Positions 9,671 to 17,539 of a stretch of 59,052 bases of DNA are shown piece by piece. Source of the DNA: Bacillus sp. (in: firmicutes) (GTDB lineage: Bacteria; Bacillota; Bacilli; Bacillales; JACDOC01). The notes beneath the pieces were generated by a model, which was not told the DNA's origin, ran no database searches, and saw only the letters and a list, made by a program, of their open reading frames with translations. A program made the position numbers and the translations under genes. The stretch spans positions 1 to 59,052 of the forward strand of contig JACDOC010000017.1 of assembly GCA_017656295.1 (NCBI GenBank). The letters are read 5' to 3'. The stretch's first letter is position 1; each line of letters starts with the position of its first letter.

Positions 9671-9710
9671 TAAAAAATAAAAATGCAGGAACTTGATTAA
9701 GCTCCTGCAT
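9671..9710 (-). terminator. Second terminator downstream of the azoreductase gene
   Basis: ATGCAGGA (9683-9690) pairs with TCCTGCAT (9703-9710). On the minus strand it is followed by TTTTTATTTTTT. It is about 30 nt beyond the first terminator and probably acts as a backup. Confidence 0.7.
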
Positions 9711-9740
9711 GGTTCATACACTCGAAGTAGTTGAATGAAT

Positions 9741-9774
9741 AAAAAAAGAGCCTGCATCCTTGTTGGCTCTTTTA
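9741..9774 (-). terminator. Terminator of the azoreductase gene
   Basis: AAGAGCC (9746-9752) pairs with GGCTCTT (9765-9771). Followed by T7 on the minus strand, starting just after the azoreductase stop codon. Confidence 0.8.
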
Positions 9775-9782
9775 GAAAAATG

Positions 9783-10418
9783 TTAAAACGTATGAGCAAC
9801 ATCTTTTGCTCGTGCAATGGCGTTTTCTTTAATTTCTTGTGCTTTATCAGGCATTGCAGCATGTCCTTCAACAAATAAACCTTCAAAAGAAGGAACTCCA
9901 AAGAATTGCATGATGATCCCTAGATAACGATGCCCCATTTCCATTTGAGCTCCTGGACCTTCTGAATAAATGCCTCCACTCGCTTGAATATGTAAGGCTT
10001 TTTTATCAGTTAATAGCCCTACTGGTCCTTGGTCGGTGTATTTAAAGGTTTTACCTGCAACTGCAACAGCATCAATATATGCTTTCATGACAGGCGGAAA
10101 TGAAAAATTCCACATAGGTGTAACAAAAATATACTTGTCCCCAGAAATAAATTGGTCACATAACTCTGAAAGCCGACCAACTTTCGCTTTTTCCTCTGCT
10201 GAAAGTTCCTCAAATCCTTTCCCAGATTGAAGTTTCCCCCAACCACTAAATACATCAACATCAATTTGAGGAATATCTTCTCTATATAGGTCAATATGCA
10301 CTATTTCGTGATCTGGATTAACTTTTTTGTATGTGTCGATAAAGGCTTTTCCTACCGCCATACTGTATGATTGAGTTTCATCATGCGGATGAGCTGTGAT
10401 ATACAATACTTTTGTCAT
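9783..10418 (-). CDS. azoR: FMN-dependent NADH-azoreductase
   Basis: The 211-residue flavodoxin-fold protein starts [20 protein letters not shown], with the phosphate-binding loop near residues 9-17, and has [18 protein letters not shown] near 100-117 and the [10 protein letters not shown] loop near 145, all typical of AzoR/AcpD enzymes that reduce quinones and azo compounds with NADH. The start at 10418 is chosen for the SD AAGGAGAGG 5-10 nt upstream; an in-frame extension to 10478 lacks one. The leader region contains an unexplained intrinsic terminator (10602-10656), so attenuation is possible. Confidence 0.92.
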   Translation of the reverse strand: MTKVLYITAHPHDETQSYSMAVGKAFIDTYKKVNPDHEIVHIDLYREDIPQIDVDVFSGWGKLQSGKGFEELSAEEKAKVGRLSELCDQFISGDKYIFVTPMWNFSFPPVMKAYIDAVAVAGKTFKYTDQGPVGLLTDKKALHIQASGGIYSEGPGAQMEMGHRYLGIIMQFFGVPSFEGLFVEGHAAMPDKAQEIKENAIARAKDVAHTF

Positions 10419-10856
10419 TTTTACCTCTCCTTTTATAAAATGCAGCCATTTTAGTTTGTGAGTTAAACCAAAATTCATACAAATATCTTTAGTTCAGCTG
10501 ATTGTAATTATGAGACAAACCCGTTTATCCTAAATTGGTACAACCGTAATTCTTGATTAACCATTTAAGAGAAGAACTGCTACAACGTTTTGAAAAAAAG
10601 ATTAAAAAAAGCAGATGGAAGACCAGAAATCTTTTTCAGATCCGGTCCCATCTGCTTAATTTTTCCTGAAGAAAATTTTTGCTACACACTCTCATGTATT
10701 TAATTCTCTAACGAACCAATATCCATTTTTGATAATCTTAGTGCCCCTGACTAAATTGGTCGTTATTTACTTTTTTAAAAAAATGTAACAATATACCCGG
10801 TTCCTAATATAATGAATTGCAATCCAAACCAAATAAGAAAAGAGGTAATGTGAAAA
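10419..10856. other. Intergenic region between azoR and the methyltransferase
   Basis: AT-rich, 438 bp, no ORF. It should hold the divergent promoters of azoR (minus) and the methyltransferase (plus), but no clear -35/-10 pair stands out. The only clear structure is the hairpin at 10602-10656. Confidence 0.6.
10602..10656 (-). terminator. Orphan intrinsic terminator in the azoR upstream region
   Basis: GCAGATGG (10611-10618) pairs with CCATCTGC (10648-10655), with an inner ACC/GGT extension. The minus strand has T7 right after the stem. It lies about 185 nt upstream of the azoR start and no gene precedes it on that strand, so it may end a short leader or small RNA. Confidence 0.6.
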
Positions 10857-11615
10857 ATGTCTAAAAAAGAAATTAAACTGAAATCACATCAATCTGGAGA
10901 AGAAAAGGATTATAGAAGTCAGATATTAGACTTATTTAAATCATCACCTATTCCTGAAAATGAACTGTTAGATAACTTAGTACTATTCCAAAAAAGACAA
11001 TCTATTTCAGACTTGTTATTTAAACATGAATTGTATCAAAAGATCCTTGATGTGAATGGAGTTATTATGGAGTTTGGCGTTCGCTGGGGGAAAAATCTAG
11101 CTTTATTTGAGTCTTTAAGAGGTATTTATGAGCCATATAATTACAGTAGAAAAATAATTGGTTTTGACACTTTTAGTGGTTTTCCTTCTGTTCATAAAAA
11201 AGATGGAAGCGACGATATTGTAGAAGTAGGAGCATACACAGTTACGGAAGGTTACGAAAATTATTTAGAAGCAGTTCTGGATTATCATGAAAAGGAAAGT
11301 CCACTTTCTCATATTAAGAAGTTTGAGTTAGTGAAAGGTGATGCGACGTTAACATTAGAAAAATATTTAAAAGAAAATCCTCAAACAATTATTGCTTTAG
11401 CTTATTTTGATTTTGATATATATGAGCCAACCAAAAAATGCCTGGAATTAATTAGAAATCACCTCACGAAAGGTAGTATTATTGGATTTGATGAATTGAA
11501 TCATCCTGTTTTTCCAGGTGAAACGATTGCTTTAAAAGAAGCTTTAGGATTAGATAATTACAGAATTATGCGAACACCTTTCTCACCGTACGGTTCTTAT
11601 TTAGTGGTAGAATAA
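10857..11615 (+). CDS. TylF/MycF-like class I SAM-dependent methyltransferase
   Basis: The 252-residue protein has the SAM-binding motif VIMEFGVRWGKNL (about 69-81), the acidic strand end IIGFDTFSGFP (about 100-110) and AYFDFDIYEPTKKCLELI (about 182-199), the pattern of the macrocin O-methyltransferase (TylF/MycF) family, whose D-F-D-x-Y site binds Mg2+. Family members methylate sugar hydroxyls of antibiotics, but many Bacillus homologues are orphans. It stands alone with AGAGGT as SD and noticeably low GC. No glycosyl or polyketide genes are near, so the substrate is unknown and horizontal gain is possible. Confidence 0.75.
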   Translation: MSKKEIKLKSHQSGEEKDYRSQILDLFKSSPIPENELLDNLVLFQKRQSISDLLFKHELYQKILDVNGVIMEFGVRWGKNLALFESLRGIYEPYNYSRKIIGFDTFSGFPSVHKKDGSDDIVEVGAYTVTEGYENYLEAVLDYHEKESPLSHIKKFELVKGDATLTLEKYLKENPQTIIALAYFDFDIYEPTKKCLELIRNHLTKGSIIGFDELNHPVFPGETIALKEALGLDNYRIMRTPFSPYGSYLVVE

Positions 11616-11623
11616 TGAAGACT

Positions 11624-12499
11624 TCACTGACTCAATTGCGATACCTTCTGATGTTGTAAAAATCTCAGCATTTCCTGCTCAACTTTCCAATAATGTTCAC
11701 TAAACCAAATGAAATGACTTTCCGCTTCTGTTGTATATAATATTGAATTCCTTATGTTATTTTTCGCATATTCCGCATGTGAAAAGTCATTTGCTTTGTC
11801 ATATTTGCTATGAATAATAAGAGTTGGCGCTTCAACTTGTTTGAGATCACCACTTACATGAGTTAAATCATGAATAAATCCTTGCCTTGACCTCAGTGTG
11901 CTAACATATGCAATCATTGCTTTTTTCTGAACGTCTGTCATACCCTCAAGGACAACTTTTGGGTGTAACGTTGATAATTTGAAAAGTATCAGCTTTAGTG
12001 CAGCGTTCGGCGCAATTTTTTGTAAAAAAAAGCGAACCATTTTCCACATGTATTTTTCTAGTCTCGTTCCATAGATTATTTTTTCCAGCTTCATATTGTT
12101 AGGTTCCAGCCCATCTTTCGTTAGTGCACATTGTAAAATGAGTTTATCGACACGATCACGGTAACGGCTGGCAAGTTGCAGCGCCGCTCTCGATCCAGTG
12201 GATATACCAACAACATGAACTTGCTGTATACCTAACTGATCTAACAAATCAATCAGAGCATCTGAAAAAGACTCAGCTCTTTCTCCAGTTGACAGAGGTG
12301 TATGTCCATAACCAGGTCTTGAAGGAACTAACACTTGGTAACCATTGTGTAAAAAGAAACGTGGCATTAACTCTCCTTCAACCGTTGTTTCACAATGGCA
12401 ATGTCCACCATGCAAAATTAATACCGTCTCTCCCTTTTGGTCATTCTCAAATAACCGATATTCAATTGCTCCTAATTTCGTTTGACACATCTTCTTCAT
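11624..12499 (-). CDS. Alpha/beta hydrolase
   Basis: The 291-residue protein shows the alpha/beta hydrolase plan: oxyanion region LILHGGHCHCET (about 27-38), LVPSRPGYGHTP, the nucleophile elbow VVGISTGS (Ser about 100), the acid in HSKYDKANDF near 240 and the His in AESHFIWFSEHYW near 266. The ATG at 12499 is preferred because AAGGAT lies 8 nt upstream; a GTG one codon earlier (12502) is possible. Substrate not predictable. It converges on the methyltransferase gene with only 8 bp between them and no visible terminator. Confidence 0.85.
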   Translation of the reverse strand: MKKMCQTKLGAIEYRLFENDQKGETVLILHGGHCHCETTVEGELMPRFFLHNGYQVLVPSRPGYGHTPLSTGERAESFSDALIDLLDQLGIQQVHVVGISTGSRAALQLASRYRDRVDKLILQCALTKDGLEPNNMKLEKIIYGTRLEKYMWKMVRFFLQKIAPNAALKLILFKLSTLHPKVVLEGMTDVQKKAMIAYVSTLRSRQGFIHDLTHVSGDLKQVEAPTLIIHSKYDKANDFSHAEYAKNNIRNSILYTTEAESHFIWFSEHYWKVEQEMLRFLQHQKVSQLSQ

Positions 12500-12716
12500 C
12501 ACAACACATCCTTAAATGACTATGTTTTCGTAAAAGCTAAACGTACCCCTCTTTATTTCTACTGCTCTCAGCCACATTTTTCGTAGAGGAAGGGACGTAA
12601 TACATTATTATGCAAGTGAAACAAATATGGAGTTAAACCTTTTATTTATTAATGAATTGGGTGAAAGGGTCATAAAAAGAACTTTGCCTTGAAACGGATT
12701 GACGTGTTACTTACGG

Positions 12717-12764
12717 TTACCGGATTTCCTAGTATCGTTACTGGAAATCCGGTAATTCTTTTTT
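12717..12764 (+). terminator. Strong orphan terminator
   Basis: Perfect 13-bp stem TTACCGGATTTCC (12717-12729) with its complement (12743-12755), 13-nt loop, then TTCTTTTTTC on the plus strand. No plus-strand gene precedes it within 1 kb, so its transcript is unknown. Confidence 0.75.
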
Positions 12765-12906
12765 CATGATCGTAATCGATTACATAAGTTTTAGAACGTT
12801 TTTTTGATTAAAGATGAACCTAATGGAAGTGGAGCGTGAGCGTGAAAATAAAAGGATAAAAGAGGAAAACATACGTGTAAGGGAATTGTATGAGCATATT
12901 TGATGA

Positions 12907-12940
12907 TAAAAAAAGACCGACACTCGTACGTTTGTCGGTC
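12907..12940 (-). terminator. Terminator downstream of the secreted-protein gene
   Basis: GACCGACA (12915-12922) pairs with TGTCGGTC (12933-12940); T7 follows on the minus strand. It lies about 115 nt after the stop codon at 13054. Confidence 0.75.
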
Positions 12941-13053
12941 GTTTCCGTAGCATGCTTATTTACTATCGAATCCCGTTACCCGATAAAGCAATGGATGGTA
13001 TCTTACGTTGATGAGAGTGCTAATAATCAATCATAGCAAGCGTATAGGGGACT

Positions 13054-13602
13054 TTAACAGCTTTTGATTTTCTGATAAAGCTCCTGAACGGTCAAGTCGC
13101 CAAATTCCGAAAATCCAAATTCTTCGAGTGCCATTGTTTTTTGATTAATTACCGGATACAATCCCTGCCATACACCGACCAGCGTATACATATTCTTTCC
13201 GGGAACTTTTTTTAAAAAACAAACGTATTCGCCTTCAGCGATAGGTCCAGAGTAAATTTTATTCAAAGGATCCGTTGGCAACGGGAGTGGCTCGACACCC
13301 GTTGTTAACACGCGAACTAAAGCGCCTGTGTTTCCTTTCAAAGCCATTCTGGCATGAAAGGACTGTACGTAATTGACCAGTTTCTTTTCGTTTACCATGT
13401 GCGATGTCGGATAATCCTTAAGGGGAGAGTCAAATCTACCGTAAACAATTACATCTGATTGCTTCACCAACTCCTTCGAACTTGTCACTTTTGTAGTATC
13501 CACTTTCAAATCAGCGATGTTAACCGAAGCTGCGGATACCAGCGTGCTAAACGAGACGAAAAGAGCCAATACGACAGCCACGACTTTAAATGATGCTTTC
13601 AT
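13054..13602 (-). CDS. Secreted protein of unknown function
   Basis: The 182-residue protein has a clear Sec signal peptide: MKASFKVVAVVLALFVSFSTLVSAAS, with likely cleavage after VSA (about residue 24). The mature part (DLKVDTTKVTSSKELVKQSDVIVYGRFDS...) looks like a small beta-rich domain; EGEYVCFLKKVPGKNMYTLVGVWQGLYPV resembles regions of Bacillus cell-surface proteins that follow a Ser/Lys-rich linker, but I do not recognise a family. SD GAGGTGAG before the ATG. It stands alone, about 200 nt downstream of an orphan minus-strand terminator that could attenuate it. Confidence 0.75.
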   Translation of the reverse strand: MKASFKVVAVVLALFVSFSTLVSAASVNIADLKVDTTKVTSSKELVKQSDVIVYGRFDSPLKDYPTSHMVNEKKLVNYVQSFHARMALKGNTGALVRVLTTGVEPLPLPTDPLNKIYSGPIAEGEYVCFLKKVPGKNMYTLVGVWQGLYPVINQKTMALEEFGFSEFGDLTVQELYQKIKSC

Positions 13603-13976
13603 ATTCTCACCTCGGTATTAATTGAAATATTCCACTTCAGTCGAAATAGGGAATTGAACAAATTTAGTTTCAAAATTATTTGTAATTTTATTCCTGCTTT
13701 CTCTGAATTACATAATTTTACCAACAACCTTCCCCATTCAGCTCAGTAATTTTTTTCAAATGATCCAAAGCTCCTCGTTGTAGACAACTGGCTAAAAACA
13801 TAAAAAAAGGAAGAAATGGATGTAATCATCATGACTGTGATCCATTTCTTGCCTAAAAATTGATTCCACAAGTGTTAAGTTAACAGTACAAGTGCATTGG
13901 TTCTTAGTTCTAACCGCTTAATGTTCTAAAATTTATTGTACAATAGAGTAACTACAATAAATACTGGGGGGTTAAT
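13603..13976. other. Intergenic region between the secreted-protein gene and the YnfA-like gene
   Basis: 374 bp with no ORF. It holds the hairpin at 13802-13850. A weak plus-strand promoter for the YnfA-like gene is possible (TTGTAC then TAAATA near 13935-13963). Confidence 0.4.
13802..13850 (-). terminator. Orphan minus-strand terminator
   Basis: AAGAAATGGAT (13811-13821) pairs perfectly with ATCCATTTCTT (13840-13850). T-rich tail on the minus strand. It is 200 nt upstream of the secreted-protein start with no gene before it on this strand. Confidence 0.6.
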
Positions 13977-14303
13977 ATGTTCTTAGCAATCATTTTATTT
14001 TTACTAGCAGGGTTAGCTGAAATAGGTGGCGGTTACTTAGTTTGGTTATGGTTAAGAGAGTCCAAACCATACTGGTACGGTATCGTTGGGAGTATGATTT
14101 TAATATCTTATGGAGTCATTCCAACTCTCCAAAACTTCCCTCATTTCGGTAGGATTTACGCTGCTTACGGTGGTGTATTTATCATACTTGCAATATTTTG
14201 GGGATGGGTAGTTGATAAAAAAACCCCTGATATGTACGACTGGATTGGAGCATTAGTATGTTTATTAGGTGTATCCATCATGTTGTGGGCACCTAGACAC
14301 TAA
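13977..14303 (+). CDS. YnfA family (UPF0060) small membrane protein
   Basis: The 108-residue protein has four membrane helices with the family signatures LLAGLAEIGGGYLVW (8-22), GRIYAAYGGVFIILAIFWGW (about 59-78) and the C-terminal DWIGALVCLLGVSIMLWAPR. It is related to the small multidrug resistance fold; some YnfA proteins export toxic compounds, but the function here is not shown. GGGGGG-rich SD before the ATG. A terminator follows at once. Confidence 0.92.
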   Translation: MFLAIILFLLAGLAEIGGGYLVWLWLRESKPYWYGIVGSMILISYGVIPTLQNFPHFGRIYAAYGGVFIILAIFWGWVVDKKTPDMYDWIGALVCLLGVSIMLWAPRH

Positions 14304-14317
14304 GTCCCAATTTTTTT

Positions 14318-14342
14318 GACAGCGTTAATGCTGTCTTTTTTA
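14318..14342 (+). terminator. Terminator of the YnfA-like gene
   Basis: GACAGC (14318-14323) and GCTGTC (14330-14335), then T6. Confidence 0.8.
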
Positions 14343-14403
14343 TCTACTACCTAGTAAAAGTCCTGTTATTTGTTTACAAACCAAAAAATTCTGAAATTAT
14401 ATC

Positions 14404-14572
14404 TGTACGTCAAACCTCTTCTAAAACTCCTTTTATCTTTTCTTTTAAAGGCAACTTCTTTGAAGATGAAGAAATTTTAAATTAAGTTCTCCAAAGGTTT
14501 ATTAACAAAATAGAAACTGAAGGGGCGAAAGATAAAAAATATACTACAATCTCCCCCTTTATATCCTCTTAA
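14404..14572 (+). pseudogene. Degraded coding fragment with an internal stop
   Basis: One plus-strand frame stays open for about 55 codons except for one TAA at 14483-14485. It reads SKTPFIFSFKGNFFEDEEIL, a stop, then VLQRFINKIETEGAKDKKYT and TISPFISS. It has no start or SD. The composition looks protein-like, but I do not recognise the family. It lies at the edge of the toxin/integrase graveyard. Confidence 0.3.
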
Positions 14573-14717
14573 ATTTATACAGTTTCATCAACTGTATTTT
14601 TCAAAATTATCTGCGGGAAACACTCCAAATGTTTTTTGATTTACCTCACAATAAATAATTTACAATCTGGACAATTGGGGTTGGAATACAACCGTTTCAT
14701 ATAACGGTAACAATACT

Positions 14718-14897
14718 TTAATTTTTGATCATTACTTTAGATATTTGATGTGGATTTGTTAGCCTGTTATCATCTGGAGCAATATAATAAGTCATAAATA
14801 ATTCTACTCCGTCTTTATCATATTTTTTATAAAACAGAATAAAATTTAATTCCTTATCAAAATGGAAGATTATTAAATTCTGATTTTTTTCTATCAT
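14718..14897 (-). CDS. Small hypothetical protein (59 aa)
   Basis: Open frame of 59 residues: MIEKNQNLIIFHFDKELNFI..., then YDKDGVELFMTYYIAPDDNR and KVMIKN. It is acidic and aromatic like many small immunity proteins. The start is uncertain. A better-placed ATG at the preceding AGGAAT leads into AAA AAA ATT TAG, and removing one A from that A7 run would join it in frame, so the gene may be frameshifted. It belongs to the minus-strand cluster downstream of the toxin fragment. Confidence 0.4.
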   Translation of the reverse strand: MIEKNQNLIIFHFDKELNFILFYKKYDKDGVELFMTYYIAPDDNRLTNPHQISKVMIKN

Positions 14898-14986
14898 ATA
14901 TATACTAAATTTTTTTCATATTCCTAAAAATAAAAACATTGACACCAACATAAACAAGTATACGTTATCGTAGATAAAAATAAATT

Positions 14987-15207
14987 TTACCCTTTATTTT
15001 TTTCTTTTGGTCTCCATTTTAAATTTGGTTTTTTACCCCAAATTCTATCAAGTCCCCAATACGCTTCATATTTTCTAGTATATATTGTTTCATTAATAGT
15101 TAAATCATCTGTAAACCATAGTACATCAATTAAAGCCCATTAACATTAAAATGATATGTATGGTGCCACTTTGCAATCTGTTGTTCCATGTTGATTAACA
15201 ATCTCAT
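14987..15207 (-). pseudogene. Small frameshifted gene downstream of the toxin fragment
   Basis: Starts MRLLINMEQQIAKWHHTYHF and NVNGL, then a stop. One added base there joins it to IDVLWFTDDLTINETIYTRK, YEAYWGLDRIWGKKPNLKWR and PKEKNKG before a natural stop. AAGGAG is just upstream of the first ATG. The total would be about 73 residues. Family not recognised; its place after a toxin and a membrane protein suggests a second immunity-type gene. Confidence 0.45.
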
Positions 15208-15239
15208 CTCTCCTTTATTAATAAATTAAAGAGAAGATA

Positions 15240-15269
15240 TATAAAAGTGCAACCCTTGTAGAGTTGCAC
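15240..15269 (-). terminator. Terminator of the two-helix protein gene
   Basis: GTGCAAC (15247-15253) and GTTGCAC (15263-15269), followed on the minus strand by TTTTATAT. Confidence 0.7.
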
Positions 15270-15277
15270 GATAGACA

Positions 15278-15478
15278 TTAATTAATTTTATTAATAAAAA
15301 AGTTAATAAATAAATAGAAGATTATCGAGGATATCACAATAAATATAGAGAACACTGAAAAAATAGTTAATTTTTGCTCAACATTATAATCTTCAGTGAT
15401 GACAAAAATTAATGTGCTTATAATACTAATAATAATATAAATTAAGATACCCAACTTTAATATTTTACTTTTTTTCAT
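15278..15478 (-). CDS. Small two-helix membrane protein (possible toxin immunity protein)
   Basis: The 66-residue protein starts MKKSKILKLGILIYIIISII and has two membrane helices (about 8-26 and 38-60), separated by EDYNVEQKLT. The start at 15478 is set by AAAGGTG 5 nt upstream; a longer ORF to 15511 has no SD. It begins 10 nt after the stop of the toxin C-terminal fragment, the usual place of an immunity gene, and ends before its own terminator. Immunity function is inference from position only. Confidence 0.55.
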   Translation of the reverse strand: MKKSKILKLGILIYIIISIISTLIFVITEDYNVEQKLTIFSVFSIFIVISSIIFYLFINFFINKIN

Positions 15479-15488
15479 TTTACACCTT

Positions 15489-15815
15489 TTATTTAACTTT
15501 AATATAAACACCTAATCCAGCTGGTCCAAGACCAATAAATCCACCTGTTTTTTTCTCTAAATTTAACTCGGCACCATAACTACCAAGTGCAGCTTCGAAT
15601 CCAGTTTCGAATGTTATACCGTTAAAAGTAAAATCTTTATTAACATTATACTTAACTATTGCAGCCTTTGCACCAACTTTAATACCTTTATTAAATTCTA
15701 GTGCAAGATCAGCTGTACCAAGTTGAACACTCCCATTAGCTGCCCCTTTTTTTCCGCTTTCATCGGATAAAACGAGTCTTAGGAAAACATCAATTAAACA
15801 AAATAACTGCAGCAC
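15489..15815 (-). pseudogene. C-terminal remnant of a large secreted (polymorphic-type) toxin
   Basis: From about 15770 down to 15489 the frame reads GAANGSVQLGTADLALEFNK, then GAKAAIVKYNVNKDF and GLGPAGLGVYIKVK before a natural stop. This glycine/alanine-rich repeat with 'GAKA' and 'GLGAGV' type strands resembles the C-terminal regions of LXG/WXG-type secreted toxins of Firmicutes. It has no start codon or N-terminal targeting domain: the frame runs into unrelated integrase DNA at about 15770, so the 5-prime end was lost. The family call is by resemblance. Confidence 0.5.
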
Positions 15816-16081
15816 AATGTCAAGAGTTTATAAATAAATTGCTAGATGAAGGACTTTCAGAAAGATACATTGAATACATTGAATACATTTATACCGTTTT
15901 ATATGGCGCTTTGCAAAAAGCTATCGAATGGGATTTAATTATCTGTAATCCTAAAAGAAGTCCAAGTCCGTTTAGGGCATTCGAGCATCAAAACCACTGG
16001 GGATATTTATGCTCATGTAACAGATCAAATGAAAGAATTAACAGCACAAAAATTTAACGAATATATGCAAAAAAGAGGCTA
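15775..16081 (+). pseudogene. Phage-type tyrosine integrase remnant
   Basis: The frame from about 15775 reads VLGKHQLNKITAAQCQEFIN and GLSERYIEYIEYIYTVLYGA..., the core-binding domain of Bacillus phage integrases. Another frame ends HSSIKTTGDIYAHVTDQMKE...QKRG with the catalytic Tyr in DIYAHV. The central catalytic region (Arg, Lys, His-x-x-Arg) is missing, and a frameshift joins the halves near 15975. A 9-bp duplication (TACATTGAA) adds YIE twice. It converges on rlmCD and sits next to the toxin fragment. Confidence 0.8.
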
Positions 16082-16139
16082 GAAATATAAATGTGGTCAA
16101 TTTGTGGTCAAATTGACTCTAGCCTCCCTGAAATTCTTG

Positions 16140-17516
16140 TTATTTCAAGCTTAAAAGCGCCACACACTCCACATGCGTCGTATGCGGGAACATATCCACT
16201 GGCTGAACTTCTAGCGTTTGGTAGCCGCCGTCTTCGAGGATGCGTAAGTCGCGGGCGAGCGTCGCCGGGTTACAAGAGACATAAACAACGCGTTTTGGTT
16301 TCATGGCGATGATCGTTTCTAATAGCGAAGCGTCGCAGCCTTTGCGAGGCGGGTCGACGACGATACAGTCGGCTTGGATGCCTCGTTCGTACCACTGTGG
16401 AATGACGGTCTCGGCTTCGCCAACCGCAAATTCGACGTTATGAATGTTATTGAGTTCGGCGTTTCGTTTCGCATCTTCGATGGCTTCAGGAACGATTTCG
16501 ACACCGTATACTTTTTTTGCTTTTTGAGCTAAAAAGAGCGAAATCGTACCGATGCCACAATACGCATCGATAACCGTTTCTTCCCCAGTTAGGTCCGCAT
16601 ATTCCAACGCTTTTTCGTAAAGTACTTTTGTTTGTTCTGGGTTTACTTGATAGAATGAACGGGCAGATATTGCAAATTTGATATTACCGATGTAGTCGTA
16701 AATGTATTCCGTCCCCCATAATACCTTCGTTTTGTCTCCTAAAATGACGTTTGTCCGCTTTGGATTGACGTTTTGAATAATCGATTTGACGTTTGGAATG
16801 TTCTCCACAATTTCTTGAACAATTTTCTTTTTAAACGGTAAGTCGTCGGTTCGAGTGACTAGAACAACCATGACGTCCTTCGTTGTGTGTCCATAACGAG
16901 CCATAATGTGGCGAATCGTTCCTTTATGCGTTTTCTCGTTGTACGCTGGAATCCCATACTTTTCACAAATCTTTTTTACTGTTTGTACCACGACATCGTT
17001 CATTTCTTGCTGGATCAAACATGCTTCCATATCGATAATGTCGTGCGAACGTTTTTGATAAAACCCAGCGACAAGTCCCCCTTCTCTTTCCCCAACAGGG
17101 ACTTGAGCTTTATTTCGATATCGCCACGGATCGTTCATGCCGAGCACTGGATGAACAACGACGTCTTCAATTTTGCCGATACGCTGTAACACTTCCCGCA
17201 CGTGCTTTTCCTTTGCTTTCAGTTGTCCGTCATACGACAAGTGCTGTAATTGACAACCACCACATTGTTTGTAGATGGCGCATGATGGCTCCATTCGCTC
17301 TGGGCTCGGTTCATATAATTCGATGAGTCGACCATATCCGTACCCTTTGTTCACTTTTACGACTTTCACTTTCGCTTTTTCACCAGGCAGACCGTTCGGA
17401 ACAAATAACGGGTACCCATCCACTTTCGCGACACCATTTCCATCGTGGGTTAAGTCTTCAAATGTGACATCGTAATATTCATTTTTTTTCACAGGTGCAA
17501 CCATATCTTTTGGCAT
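16140..17516 (-). CDS. rlmCD: 23S rRNA (uracil-5)-methyltransferase RlmCD (YefA)
   Basis: The 458-residue protein has an N-terminal TRAM domain (about 8-65), four cluster cysteines (Cys79, Cys85, Cys88, Cys166; [10 protein letters not shown]), a SAM-binding region [16 protein letters not shown] and the catalytic [12 protein letters not shown] near residue 412. It makes 5-methyluridine in 23S rRNA; in Bacillus the single enzyme RlmCD modifies both U747 and U1939. AAGGAAGG precedes the ATG. Its 3-prime end faces the integrase remnant. The 670-bp region upstream carries a MITE and a palindrome cluster. Confidence 0.93.
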   Translation of the reverse strand: MPKDMVAPVKKNEYYDVTFEDLTHDGNGVAKVDGYPLFVPNGLPGEKAKVKVVKVNKGYGYGRLIELYEPSPERMEPSCAIYKQCGGCQLQHLSYDGQLKAKEKHVREVLQRIGKIEDVVVHPVLGMNDPWRYRNKAQVPVGEREGGLVAGFYQKRSHDIIDMEACLIQQEMNDVVVQTVKKICEKYGIPAYNEKTHKGTIRHIMARYGHTTKDVMVVLVTRTDDLPFKKKIVQEIVENIPNVKSIIQNVNPKRTNVILGDKTKVLWGTEYIYDYIGNIKFAISARSFYQVNPEQTKVLYEKALEYADLTGEETVIDAYCGIGTISLFLAQKAKKVYGVEIVPEAIEDAKRNAELNNIHNVEFAVGEAETVIPQWYERGIQADCIVVDPPRKGCDASLLETIIAMKPKRVVYVSCNPATLARDLRILEDGGYQTLEVQPVDMFPHTTHVECVALLSLK

Positions 17517-17539
17517 CGTGATAACCTTCCTTTTTTAAT

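Larger units (their letters stand above)
12500..13053. other. Intergenic region with two terminators and a short charged ORF
   Basis: It holds a plus-strand terminator (12717-12764), a 12-bp palindrome GTAATCGATTAC (12772-12783), a 29-codon highly charged plus-strand ORF (12814-12903, MNLMEVERERENKRIKEEN...) without a clear SD, and a minus-strand terminator (12907-12940). The ORF looks like the tail of a lost coiled-coil protein, but this is weak. Confidence 0.4.

Noticed and set aside
10661-10856. A T-box or other known riboswitch upstream of azoR
   Set aside because: No T-box core, specifier loop or known aptamer motif was found next to the terminator.
15839-16057. A 72-aa plus-strand protein of its own
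   Set aside because: It is the core-binding part of the integrase remnant read past a frameshift; its C-terminal residues are out of frame.
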